Source: Streptomyces sp. NBC_00820
GTDB lineage: Bacteria > Actinomycetota > Actinomycetes > Streptomycetales > Streptomycetaceae
Length of the DNA: 64,000 nt
Direction of reading: 5' to 3'
Assembly (NCBI RefSeq): GCF_036347055.1
Contig: NZ_CP108882.1
Location: 6,312,001-6,376,000, forward strand
Positions 35,041 through 42,389 of the stretch are shown one piece after another (the stretch's first letter is position 1; each line of letters opens with the position of its first letter). The notes below the pieces were generated by a model that did not search any database, had not been told where the DNA came from, and was given only the letters and a program-made list of their open reading frames with translations. A program made the position numbers and the translations under genes.

Positions 35041-36708
35041 CTAGTCGCCCTTGCCCTTCAGGGAGTCGCGCAGGGTCTGCCGGGCGGTGCGGCCGGCCGA
35101 GGTGGCCGGCCGCGGCTCCGGGCGCGGCGCGCAGGCGGCGCGCCGCCCCGGGACGCGGCCTTCCAGCAGGTAGGCGTCCAGGTGGGCGTTGACGCACGGG
35201 TTCGGGCCGCCGGCGATCCCGTGGGTGCCCGCGTCCCGCTCGGTGACCAGCACCGAGCCGGCCAGGCGCCGGTTCATCTCCAGGGCCCCCGCGTACGGCG
35301 TGGCCGCGTCCCGTTCGGCGGCCAGGATCAGCACCGGCGGCAGCTCACCGGGCCCGGTGCGGACGTCCAGCGGCTGCTGCCGGGGCGCCGGCCAGTAGGC
35401 GCAGGGCAGGTTCGCCCACGCGTTGTCCCAGGTCTCGAAGGGCGCCACCCGGGCCAGCCGGGTGTTGTCGCGGTCCCACACCTTCCAGTCCGTCGGCCAG
35501 GGCGCGTCGTTGCACTCGACGGCCGTGTACACCGCGCTGCCGTTCTCCGCCTCGGTGGCCGTCTCGGGGCTCGGCGCGCCCAGCCTGATCAGGGGCTTCG
35601 CGTCCCCCTTCAGATAGGCCGACAGCGCGGCCGCCCGGCTCGGCCAGAAGTCGTCGTAGTACCCGGCCATGAGGAAGGTGTTCTGCAGCTGGCCCGGGCC
35701 GACCTTCCCGCCCGCCGCCTTCTCGGCCAGCCGGCGGCTCGCGGTGTCGTAGGCGCCCTGCACCTTCTGCGCCGTCTTCCCGAGCCCGTAGACGTCGTCG
35801 TGGCGGGCGACCCAGTCGCGGAAGTCCGCCCAGCGGTCCTCGAACGCGGCCGACTGGTCGAGGTTGTCGCGGTACCAGACCTGGGCGGGGTCGGGGTCGA
35901 CCGCCGAGTCCAGCACCATGCGCCTGAGGTGCGAGGGGAACAGGGTGCCGTACACCGCGCCGAGGTAGGTGCCGTACGACGCGCCCATGAAGGTCAGCCG
36001 GTCCTCGCCCAGCGCGGCCCGCAGGACGTCCAGGTCACGGGCGTTGTTGAGCGAGGTGTAGAAGCGCAGCCCGCTTCCCGACCGCTTCGCGCAGCCGCGC
36101 GCGTACGCCTTCGCCCGCGCGATGCGCTGCCGCTTGTATGCCTCCGTCGGGTGGGTCGGCGCCTGTGTGGGCCCCTTGAAGAAGTGCTCGGGGTCCTCGC
36201 AGGACAGCGGGGCCGAACGGTCCACGCCGCGCGGTGCGTAGCCCACCAGGTCGTAGGCGGCCGCGATCCGCTTCCACTCGGGCACCATCCCGATCATCGG
36301 GAAGGCCATGCCGGAGGCGCCGGGGCCGCCCGGGTTGTAGACGAGGGCACCCTGCCGGGGCACCTTGCGCTTGCTGTTGTACGGGTCCTTCCGGGTGGCC
36401 GGCATGCGGCTGACCGTCAGCTCGATCTGCTTGCCGAAGGGGTGCGCGTAGTCCAGCGGGACGCGGACCGTGCCGCACTTCATGCCGGCCGGCGCGGGCA
36501 GGTCGGCGGGGCACGTACCGAAGGCGATGCCGGCCGTACGGGCCCGCGCGGCGGCCGTCGCGGTCCCGCGCACCTCGGCCGCGGCCGAGGCCGGTGCGCC
36601 GGACCCACCCGGCACGCGCGGCACACCGGGTGCGGCGGGTGACGGGGCCGCGGCCAGCGTGGTCAGGAGCAAGGATCCGGCGGCCGAGTACAGGGCGGCA
36701 GCTCTCAT
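35041..36708 (-). CDS. Secreted alpha/beta-hydrolase, tripeptidyl-aminopeptidase family
   Basis: 555 residues. A Sec signal peptide (ALYSAAGSLLLTTLAAAPSPA) is followed by an Ala-rich pro-region. The hydrolase domain shows the oxyanion segment NPGGPGASG (125-133), the nucleophile elbow with Ser244 in GASYGTYLG, an Asp in AAERDAATPYAGA and the His in DAGTHGIAGG, and ends with the TAP-like C-terminal domain. Streptomyces relatives (Tap, SlpD/SlpE) remove tripeptides from secreted proteins. The ATG at 36708 has AAGGGA eight bases upstream; the frame open beyond it is not used. It is downstream of the TIGR04222 gene in the same direction, 149 bases away. Confidence 0.87.
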   Translation of the reverse strand: MRAAALYSAAGSLLLTTLAAAPSPAAPGVPRVPGGSGAPASAAAEVRGTATAAARARTAGIAFGTCPADLPAPAGMKCGTVRVPLDYAHPFGKQIELTVSRMPATRKDPYNSKRKVPRQGALVYNPGGPGASGMAFPMIGMVPEWKRIAAAYDLVGYAPRGVDRSAPLSCEDPEHFFKGPTQAPTHPTEAYKRQRIARAKAYARGCAKRSGSGLRFYTSLNNARDLDVLRAALGEDRLTFMGASYGTYLGAVYGTLFPSHLRRMVLDSAVDPDPAQVWYRDNLDQSAAFEDRWADFRDWVARHDDVYGLGKTAQKVQGAYDTASRRLAEKAAGGKVGPGQLQNTFLMAGYYDDFWPSRAAALSAYLKGDAKPLIRLGAPSPETATEAENGSAVYTAVECNDAPWPTDWKVWDRDNTRLARVAPFETWDNAWANLPCAYWPAPRQQPLDVRTGPGELPPVLILAAERDAATPYAGALEMNRRLAGSVLVTERDAGTHGIAGGPNPCVNAHLDAYLLEGRVPGRRAACAPRPEPRPATSAGRTARQTLRDSLKGKGD

Positions 36709-36857
36709 CGCGTATCCCTTCGGTGCGCGGGGGCGATGGCACGGCTGCCAGGGCCCGGCGACAACAGAAGGGATGTTTCGTAGGGCTGTCGGTGAAGGCA
36801 AGCACCGCTCGGCCGGTGTCGGCCCCAATGCCCCCTGTGCGCCCCCTGGAAAAGCGT

Positions 36858-37649
36858 TCACTCCCGCCAGGGCTGGTCGCGGTGGGTGAAGGCGGCCCGC
36901 AGTTCCGGCTCGCCTATGGCACGGATGCCCCGTATGGCGACGGAGGTGAGGAAGGAGCGCTCGTCACGGCTCCCGCCCCTGGCCCGGCGGCGGTTCAGGG
37001 CGCCGAGCAGCCGCTGCCCGGCCGGGGACGCCCAGCGGGTGGCGGAGTGCCCCTCGATCCGGGCGATGGCCAGACAGCTCAGGGCGAGGCCGAGGGGCAG
37101 CGCGAACCACAGTGCCATCAAGGAGCGCGGCATCCCGGTCTCGGTGGGCATCAGCAGCGCGGTGGCGCCCAGCGCCAGCACGACCGGAGCGGCGGCGCGG
37201 ACCTGGCGCAGCCCGGCCGCCACGGTGACCGGGGTGTCGTCGGGTATCGCGAGCCCGGCGCGCACCAGACCGTCGGCGAGCCTGCGTACGGCCTCGGTCC
37301 CGGCCGCGGCGGTCCGGACCGGGGCTATCCGTGACTGCCCCTCGGGCCCGATCGCGCCGATGACCGACTGTTCCATCTCGTCGTGGCCCAGCGGGTCGAC
37401 CACCGTGGCCCAGCCGGTGTGCGCGAGCAGCAGCCGGCGCTGCCGGGCCATGGAGACCATGGTCAGATCGGCGACCCGCGCGGGGCCGCCGGAGAGGAAC
37501 GCGGCTTCGTAGAGCGTCAGATCGCGCTCGTGGCCCGCCGCCGCGGCCTCCCGGTCCGCGGCCGCCGTGCGCATGGCGGCCAGGCAGAGACGGGTGCACG
37601 CGAGGCCGGTGAAAGCCCAGGCCAGGACGAGGAGGAGGACCCAGAACAT
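36858..37649 (-). CDS. TIGR04222 domain membrane protein
   Basis: 263 residues. An N-terminal membrane span (FWVLLLVLAWAFTGLACTRL) is followed by the soluble TIGR04222 core (LYEAAFLSGGPARVADLTMV, about 45-135). Two further spans lie near 150-195. The C-terminal part is basic and ends RDQPWRE. TIGR04222 proteins are of unknown function and often lie near DUF692 genes, as here. Many members have a Gly/Cys-rich tail; this one has none, and its only cysteines lie in or near spans. It sits between the DUF4142 and aminopeptidase genes on the minus strand. The start at ATG 37649 has no strong ribosome site. Confidence 0.75.
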   Translation of the reverse strand: MFWVLLLVLAWAFTGLACTRLCLAAMRTAAADREAAAAGHERDLTLYEAAFLSGGPARVADLTMVSMARQRRLLLAHTGWATVVDPLGHDEMEQSVIGAIGPEGQSRIAPVRTAAAGTEAVRRLADGLVRAGLAIPDDTPVTVAAGLRQVRAAAPVVLALGATALLMPTETGMPRSLMALWFALPLGLALSCLAIARIEGHSATRWASPAGQRLLGALNRRRARGGSRDERSFLTSVAIRGIRAIGEPELRAAFTHRDQPWRE

Positions 37650-37745
37650 GACGCGTTTCTATGCCAGCGGCCCGGGAAACACCATGCCTTGTTCACTATC
37701 CGGACAGAGTGTTGCCGGTATGTGACGTTCCGTTTCGTTCGCAGG

Positions 37746-38555
37746 TCAACTCGCGCCGGAGGGCGGGGGACTGGAGGCCGCGGGAGGCAGCGAGTACGAC
37801 ACGGAAGCGGGCGTGGACGCGGCGCCGGGCCCCGGAGCGGAGGCGGACGGCGAGGGGGTGACCGGAACCGCGTCGGCGGGGTCGACGGCGGGAGGCGAGG
37901 GCACCGGGGTGGGGGAGGCCGCCAAGTCCCGGGCGAGCGCGGAGAAGTCGACGTATCCCGTCGCTTCCAGGATCTTGATGTGGTCCAGCACGGTCGCGTT
38001 GGCGTCGTCGGCGAGGTCGCGCACCAGTGAGTTCTGGGTGCCGGCCCGGACCTGGGCGACCAGGGAGAACACCCGGCCGTGCGCGAGCCGCAGGATTCCC
38101 GCGAACTGGCGGTCGAAGTCCTGCTCTTGCGCCGCGCGCAGGGCCGCGAGCCACTGCTTCTGCTGCTCGTTGGGCTCGTTCGGCAGCGGTACGCCGAGCT
38201 GTGCGGCGACGGTGCGGTCGTGGGCGTCGAGGGTGGTGTGGCCGTCGATCAGATGCCGTCCCGCGTCGCGCACGGCCTGGGTCGTCCCCTTGTCCAGGGC
38301 CAGCTCTCCGGCGGGCAGTTCCCACAGCCCCGCCAGCCGGACCTTGGTGACGAAGTCCCGGTCCTGCGCGGACAACGGGCCGTACGGTGTCGTCACGGAC
38401 TGCGCGCTCAGCACGTTCGCGCTCGCCGCGTCCGGACGGCCGCCGTACGACCAGATCGGATAGAGCAGTGCCACGGCTGTCGCGGCCAGTGCCGTGATGA
38501 CGAGTCCGGTGCCGTTGAATATGCCTCGGCCCTTGACAGGGGGGCGCGGTCGCAT
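37746..38555 (-). CDS. DUF4142 family secreted/membrane-anchored protein
   Basis: 269 residues. An N-terminal membrane anchor or uncleaved signal (LVITALAATAVALLYPIWS, about 18-36) precedes the DUF4142 helical domain (LSAQDRDFVTKVRLAGLWEL to about residue 210), a ferritin-like four-helix fold of unknown function in envelope proteins. It contains several His (HLIDGH, DAHD, HGR, DHIKIL), which could bind metal, though no defined site is evident. The last 60 residues are Pro/Ser/Ala-rich. AGGAGG stands six bases before the ATG. A -10-like TAATAT on the minus strand at 38601-38606 suggests its own promoter. Confidence 0.8.
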   Translation of the reverse strand: MRPRPPVKGRGIFNGTGLVITALAATAVALLYPIWSYGGRPDAASANVLSAQSVTTPYGPLSAQDRDFVTKVRLAGLWELPAGELALDKGTTQAVRDAGRHLIDGHTTLDAHDRTVAAQLGVPLPNEPNEQQKQWLAALRAAQEQDFDRQFAGILRLAHGRVFSLVAQVRAGTQNSLVRDLADDANATVLDHIKILEATGYVDFSALARDLAASPTPVPSPPAVDPADAVPVTPSPSASAPGPGAASTPASVSYSLPPAASSPPPSGAS

Positions 38556-38656
38556 GGTGCCTCCTGCACCCGCGTTCCGGGGTCGGTGGGTGCTGTTGGC
38601 ATATTACGCGGGGGTGCTGTGGAGGCCGCGGGCGAGTGGTGGCGGTCAGCCCCCGT

Positions 38657-40072
38657 TCACGCCCTGCGCAGCAGTACCTTCCGGGCCGCCCGCACGGCCG
38701 GTCCAGGGGTGCGCGGGGCCGGGCCGGCGCGGTCCAGCCACCACTCCCGCAGATTCCGCCGGGTCCTCGCGTCCGCCAGGTGCCCGGTTTTCAGCAGCCG
38801 GCCGGCGAAGTCCAGCGCGTCCTGGCGGTAGCCGCCGCCCATCGGGTGGGTCCGGGCGTAGGCGAGGAACGCCTCCCGGTAACCCTCCCCGAGGATGACC
38901 GGCAGCTCGGGGGCCACCTTCGCCACCACGTCCGCCCGCTTCGCCGCCAAGGACCGTGCCTGCACACGCATCCGGACACGGTCGAACCCCTCCGGGACCG
39001 GGGTGCCGGACACGAGCGAGGACAGAACCGCGGCCTGCGCGACGCCGACCCGCTGCCGGGCCGCCGGTGATGGGGGAGGCGGGGTGGTGCCCGTTGCGGG
39101 GTCGGCGACAACGGCCTTACCGGCCTCACCGGCCGCGCCAGTTGAGGCGGCCGCACTGGCCGTATCGGCTGTACTGGGCTTACTGATCGCACCAGTTGTG
39201 GTGGCCGTGAGGGTCGCACCCGGCGAAGGCGTGTCCGCGGCCGCACGCCGGCCGGCCTCCACCGCCTCCCGGATGGCGCTCAACTCGCCTTCCAGCTCGG
39301 CCGGTACGGGGAAGTTCTCGTCCCGCTCCAGCAGCACCCCGGGCGGCGCGACCCGGGTGGCGAGGTCGGTCAGGATGTCCAGGACCGGGCGGGGCACGGG
39401 ATGGGTGTGGCTGTCGTGCCAGACGCCGTCGCGCGTGAAGCCGCCCGCGACATGGACGTACGCGAGGGCGTCGAGGGGAAGGCGGGCGAGTGCCTCGGCC
39501 GGGTCCTCGCCCCGGTTGACGTGGTTGGTGTGCAGGTTGGCCACGTCGACGAGCAGCCGTACGCCGGTCCGTTCGACCAGTTCGTACAGAAACTCCCCCT
39601 CGGTCAGCTCCTCGTCCGGCCAGGAGAAGAGCGCGGCGATGTTCTCCAGGGCCAGCGGAACGGGCAGTGCCTCCTGCGCGACGCGCACGTTCTCGCACAG
39701 CACGTCGAGCGCGTCCCGGGTGCGCGGCACGGGCAGCAGATGGCCCGCCTCCAGTCGCGGGGAGGCGGTGAGCGCGCCGCCGGCCCGGACGAACGCGATG
39801 TGCTCGGTGACCAGCGGCGCCCCGAGCTCCTCCGCCCGCTCGGCCAGCGCCGCGAGCCGGCCCTCGTCGGGTCGGTCCGCGCCGCCGAGACCGAGGGAGA
39901 CGCCGTGCGGGATCACCGTCACCCCGCGCTCGCGCAGCCGCAGCAGCGACTCCGGCAGATGGCCGGGGCAGACGTTCTCCGCCACGACCTCCACCCAGTC
40001 GATGCCCGGCATGCGCTCCACGGCGTCGGCGATCTCCGGACGCCAGCCGATCCCCGTGCCCAGTCGCAGCAT
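38657..40072 (-). CDS. DUF692 (MNIO-type) iron enzyme fused to a C-terminal partner-like domain
   Basis: 471 residues. Residues 1-275 form a DUF692 TIM barrel with all expected metal-ligand positions: His56, Glu90-His91, Glu143-Asn144, Asp176, Asn179, His181/His184, His207, His219-Asp220, His222 and Glu249-Asp251. DUF692 enzymes such as MbnB and TglH are multinuclear non-heme iron oxidases that remodel Cys residues in peptide precursors. Residues 282-340 are an Ala/Thr linker. Residues 341-450 form a separate helical domain ([20 protein letters not shown], then [11 protein letters not shown]) resembling the partner proteins (DUF2063/HvfC, MbnC) that normally come as separate chains. No Cys-rich precursor is visible beside it. 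Neighbours are DUF4142 and TIGR04222. The metal site is well supported; the domain assignment at the C-terminus is by pattern only. Confidence 0.8.
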   Translation of the reverse strand: MLRLGTGIGWRPEIADAVERMPGIDWVEVVAENVCPGHLPESLLRLRERGVTVIPHGVSLGLGGADRPDEGRLAALAERAEELGAPLVTEHIAFVRAGGALTASPRLEAGHLLPVPRTRDALDVLCENVRVAQEALPVPLALENIAALFSWPDEELTEGEFLYELVERTGVRLLVDVANLHTNHVNRGEDPAEALARLPLDALAYVHVAGGFTRDGVWHDSHTHPVPRPVLDILTDLATRVAPPGVLLERDENFPVPAELEGELSAIREAVEAGRRAAADTPSPGATLTATTTGAISKPSTADTASAAASTGAAGEAGKAVVADPATGTTPPPPSPAARQRVGVAQAAVLSSLVSGTPVPEGFDRVRMRVQARSLAAKRADVVAKVAPELPVILGEGYREAFLAYARTHPMGGGYRQDALDFAGRLLKTGHLADARTRRNLREWWLDRAGPAPRTPGPAVRAARKVLLRRA

Positions 40073-40105
40073 GACTCGTCCCCCTCGTTCGCGAATGCCG
40101 GGGGT

Positions 40106-40198
40106 ATGACCCCGGCCGCCCGCGCCGAACCCCCCTCAGAGGAACATTTGAGCTTCGGGATCCGGAGGACGGCCCTCGGCGTCGCGGAGACGGCCTAG
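40106..40198 (+). CDS. Possible 30-residue small ORF ending at a MITE border
   Basis: It encodes a 30-residue peptide ending [11 protein letters not shown], divergent from the DUF692 gene. The only start is ATG 40106 directly after GGGGGT, a poorly spaced ribosome site. Support is indirect: its TAG lies in the left CTAG of element B, and collapsing the element to one CTAG would make its stop overlap the stop of the convergent PTH2 gene. It could also be chance. Confidence 0.2.
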   Translation: MTPAARAEPPSEEHLSFGIRRTALGVAETA

Positions 40199-40375
40199 TC
40201 CCTGTCGTCAAACTCCTGCCTGCCTCGCGGCGCCATGCACGCCCTCTCGCCGCACCGGGCCCCGGCCCACGTACGTCCAGTACGAGGGCCGGGGCCCGGC
40301 ACGCCGAGAGAACGCACCTGACGCCGCGAGACCCGCCCTCCGGGCGGACGACAGGAGTTTGACGACAGGACCTAG
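40195..40375. mobile_element. MITE-like element B (173 bp) with CTAG target duplication
   Basis: The core 40199-40371 carries terminal inverted repeats: TCCCTGTCGTCAAACTCCTG at the left and the complement of GTCCTGTCGTCAAACTCCTG at the right. It is flanked on both sides by CTAG (40195-40198, 40372-40375), a 4-bp duplication as made by IS families that insert at YTAR sites (IS5 and IS701). It codes for nothing. The centre contains a long GC-rich hairpin and CACGTACGTCCAGTACGAGG, shared with element A. The right CTAG supplies the TAG stop of the minus-strand PTH2 gene. Confidence 0.8.
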
Positions 40376-41088
40376 CGCAGGGCCGGGTGGTCGGCGACCA
40401 CCGTGCACGAGCCGGGGGCGATCTCCGTGAAGCCGGCATCCCTGACCAACGGCAGTCCGGCGGAGGTCAGCGCGCTCCACTCGGCGGGGTCGGCCGTGCG
40501 TACCGCCAGGGGGAAGCCAGCCTCGCGCCAGGCGGTGCGCGCCTCGTCGGACAGGGCCCACCAGGCCAGCTGGGCGCCGTGCCCCGCCTGGGCCATGGTC
40601 TTGCCGGCCGACATCTCCAGTCCGGGGTTCAGCCACAGCACGGGCTGCGACCGGTCCGCCTCGACGGGCGGCTCCGGATCGTCCAGCTCCGTACCCGACA
40701 CCTGGAGCTTCACCAGCTCCTTGGGCCAGCCGTCCAGCGGGACCGGCGGGAAGACCCGTACCTCCGCGGACTTGCCGGTGACCGTGATCCCGGGCAGTGC
40801 CTCGGCGCGCCGCCACTCGGCGCCGCGGGCCCGCCGTACGACCTTGCGGATCCGCGCGTCCTCCCAGTCCCGCATGGCCTGCGCCCACTCGCCGTCACCC
40901 AGCGCCCGCTCGTCGCCGAGCAGCAGCAGGACGGCACGCGCGGCGGTCTCCAGCGCGTCGGTGCGGGCGGGCGGGGCGCTCCGCTCGATCCGTACGACGA
41001 GGGGAAGCACGAACTGGGGCGCCTCGTCGCGCAGGTTGCGCTCGGACTGGAAGGGGCTGTCACCGGGGGTGGCTGGTACTTGACTCAC
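40372..41088 (-). CDS. PTH2-family peptidyl-tRNA hydrolase-like protein
   Basis: 238 residues. The C-terminal 115 residues match the PTH2 fold, with the signature LEMSAGKTMAQAGHGAQLAWW (Lys and Ala/Gly of the K-x2-AQ-x2-H active-site motif). They are preceded by a 120-residue actinobacterial N-terminal extension (FVLPLVVRIER onward). PTH2 enzymes release tRNA from stalled peptidyl-tRNA, but actinobacterial fused members are untested. The GTG at 41088 is the most plausible start. Its TAG stop comes from the CTAG flanking element B, so the last codons lie right against the insertion. Confidence 0.78.
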   Translation of the reverse strand: MSQVPATPGDSPFQSERNLRDEAPQFVLPLVVRIERSAPPARTDALETAARAVLLLLGDERALGDGEWAQAMRDWEDARIRKVVRRARGAEWRRAEALPGITVTGKSAEVRVFPPVPLDGWPKELVKLQVSGTELDDPEPPVEADRSQPVLWLNPGLEMSAGKTMAQAGHGAQLAWWALSDEARTAWREAGFPLAVRTADPAEWSALTSAGLPLVRDAGFTEIAPGSCTVVADHPALR

Positions 41089-41174
41089 AAGAGCCCAGCC
41101 TACGAGCACTCCGTCCGGCCGGGACACGCCGGCCGTCACCCCGGGCTCACCGGGGCCGGACCACCGCCCGCCGC

Positions 41175-41378
41175 TCACCCCGAACAGGCGGTGCGCTGCG
41201 CCTCCTGCCACTCGCACACCGGGCACAGCGTGACGCCCCTGCGTGACTCCGGGTACTCCGTGGGCTCCCGGCACAGCACGCACTCGGCGTACGGCGGGCC
41301 GCCGGCGTGGGTGGGGCGGGCGGCGTCCACGCGTGCGCGGGACGTCTCGCCGGCCGTTTCCTCGTCCTTCTCGGTCAT
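41175..41378 (-). CDS. Small zinc-ribbon protein
   Basis: 67 residues. The C-terminal half has two CxxC pairs (CVLCREP and LCPVCEW, 15-16 residues apart), the arrangement of a zinc ribbon. The N-terminal half is charged and Thr/Ala-rich. GAGG stands three bases before the ATG at 41378. It lies upstream of and in the same direction as the PTH2 gene, 86 bases apart, and just downstream of the polysaccharide deacetylase gene. Function unknown. Confidence 0.65.
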   Translation of the reverse strand: MTEKDEETAGETSRARVDAARPTHAGGPPYAECVLCREPTEYPESRRGVTLCPVCEWQEAQRTACSG

Positions 41379-41396
41379 GTCCTCAGCGTAGGACGG

Positions 41397-42257
41397 TCAC
41401 CGGTGGCCGGCGGTCTCGCCGATCAGCTCCGAGACCTTCACGAACCGGTAGCCCTGCTTGCGCAGTTCCGGTACGACCGCGCGGACGACCCGCTCGGTGG
41501 TCGGGGCGGCGCTGCGGGTGCAGTGCATGACGACCACCGACCCGGGCTTCACACCGTCCAGCACCTGCCGGGTCACCGCGTCGGCGTCCGTGGCGAACGC
41601 GTCACCGCTCACCACGTCCCACTGCACGGCGGTGACGCCGACCGAGCTGATCGCGCGCAGCGCCTGGCGGTCGTAGCAGCCGCCGGGGAAGCGGAAGTAC
41701 GGCATCGGGTGCGGCACACCGGCCTGGCGGAAGGCCGTGTACGCCCGCTCGACGTCCGACTTCATGTGGTCCGCGTCGACGGTCGGCAGGCCGTAGCAGT
41801 CGCCGGTGAACGCGTAGTGGCTGAAGGAGTGGTTGGCCACCTCGAACTGCGGGTCGCTGCCCAGGGCGCGGGCCTGCGCCGGATACTGCTCGGCCCAGCG
41901 GCCGGTCATGAAGACGGTGGCCGGAACCTTCAGCGTGCGCAGGGCGCTGATCAGGCCGGGGTTGTCGAAGTGCTCGCCGGCGGCGGCGCGGGGCCCCTGG
42001 TCGGCGGTCATGTCGGCGTCGAAGGTCAGCGCGACGGTCTTGCCCAGGGTGCGCGGCCCGTGCTCGAACACCGGGGTCAGACCGCCCGGGCCCGGGGTCA
42101 GGGTCGGGGGGCGGGAGGCGGACGGGGAGGCGGAGGCGGTGGGGGCGGCGGCCCCGGCGCGGGCCGGGCGCGCGGCGCCGGTGGTGCCCGCGGTACCGCA
42201 GGCGGCGAGGGCCGCGCCCAGGGCGCAGACGGCGGTGATACGGCGTGCGATTGTCAT
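41397..42257 (-). CDS. Polysaccharide deacetylase (NodB family) lipoprotein
   Basis: 286 residues. The ATG at 42257 begins a lipoprotein signal with lipobox LAAC (Cys20), then a Pro/Ser/Thr linker to about residue 70. The NodB domain contains motif 1 as LTFDADM (the usual TFDDGP is altered but keeps the Asp pair as Asp-x-Asp), motif 2 HSFSHY with the two metal His, motif 3 FRFPGGCYD, motif 4 WDVVSGDAF and motif 5 VVMHC. Such enzymes remove N- or O-acetyl groups from peptidoglycan, chitin or other polymers with zinc or a similar metal. It is anchored outside the membrane. A Zur-like box lies 20 bases upstream. Confidence 0.88.
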   Translation of the reverse strand: MTIARRITAVCALGAALAACGTAGTTGAARPARAGAAAPTASASPSASRPPTLTPGPGGLTPVFEHGPRTLGKTVALTFDADMTADQGPRAAAGEHFDNPGLISALRTLKVPATVFMTGRWAEQYPAQARALGSDPQFEVANHSFSHYAFTGDCYGLPTVDADHMKSDVERAYTAFRQAGVPHPMPYFRFPGGCYDRQALRAISSVGVTAVQWDVVSGDAFATDADAVTRQVLDGVKPGSVVVMHCTRSAAPTTERVVRAVVPELRKQGYRFVKVSELIGETAGHR

Positions 42258-42276
42258 CACCGTAAGAAAATAGGAC

Positions 42277-42291
42277 TGAAAATCAGTTTGT
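42277..42291. promoter_or_regulatory. Zur/Fur-like box upstream of the deacetylase gene
   Basis: TGAAAATCAGTTTGT agrees with the Zur consensus TGAAAATCATTTTCA at 12 of 15 positions. It stands in a short AT-rich patch, unusual for this genome, within the promoter of a metal-dependent deacetylase. Confidence 0.35.
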
Positions 42292-42330
42292 ATGTATATC
42301 TGCATCGCGACGCGGCGATGCGGTCACCCA

Positions 42331-42389
42331 CGCGGCGGCGCCGCAGGCCGCCGCCGGGCGGAGCCGCCGGCTCCCCGCGGCGGCGGCGC
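42331..42389 (-). terminator. GC-rich stem-loops after the stomatin-like gene
   Basis: Overlapping inverted repeats of GCGGCGGCGCC type, with an inner GAGCC-GCC-GGCTC, fill the 60 bases directly after the stomatin-like stop on the minus strand. No T-run follows, so termination is inferred. Confidence 0.4.
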
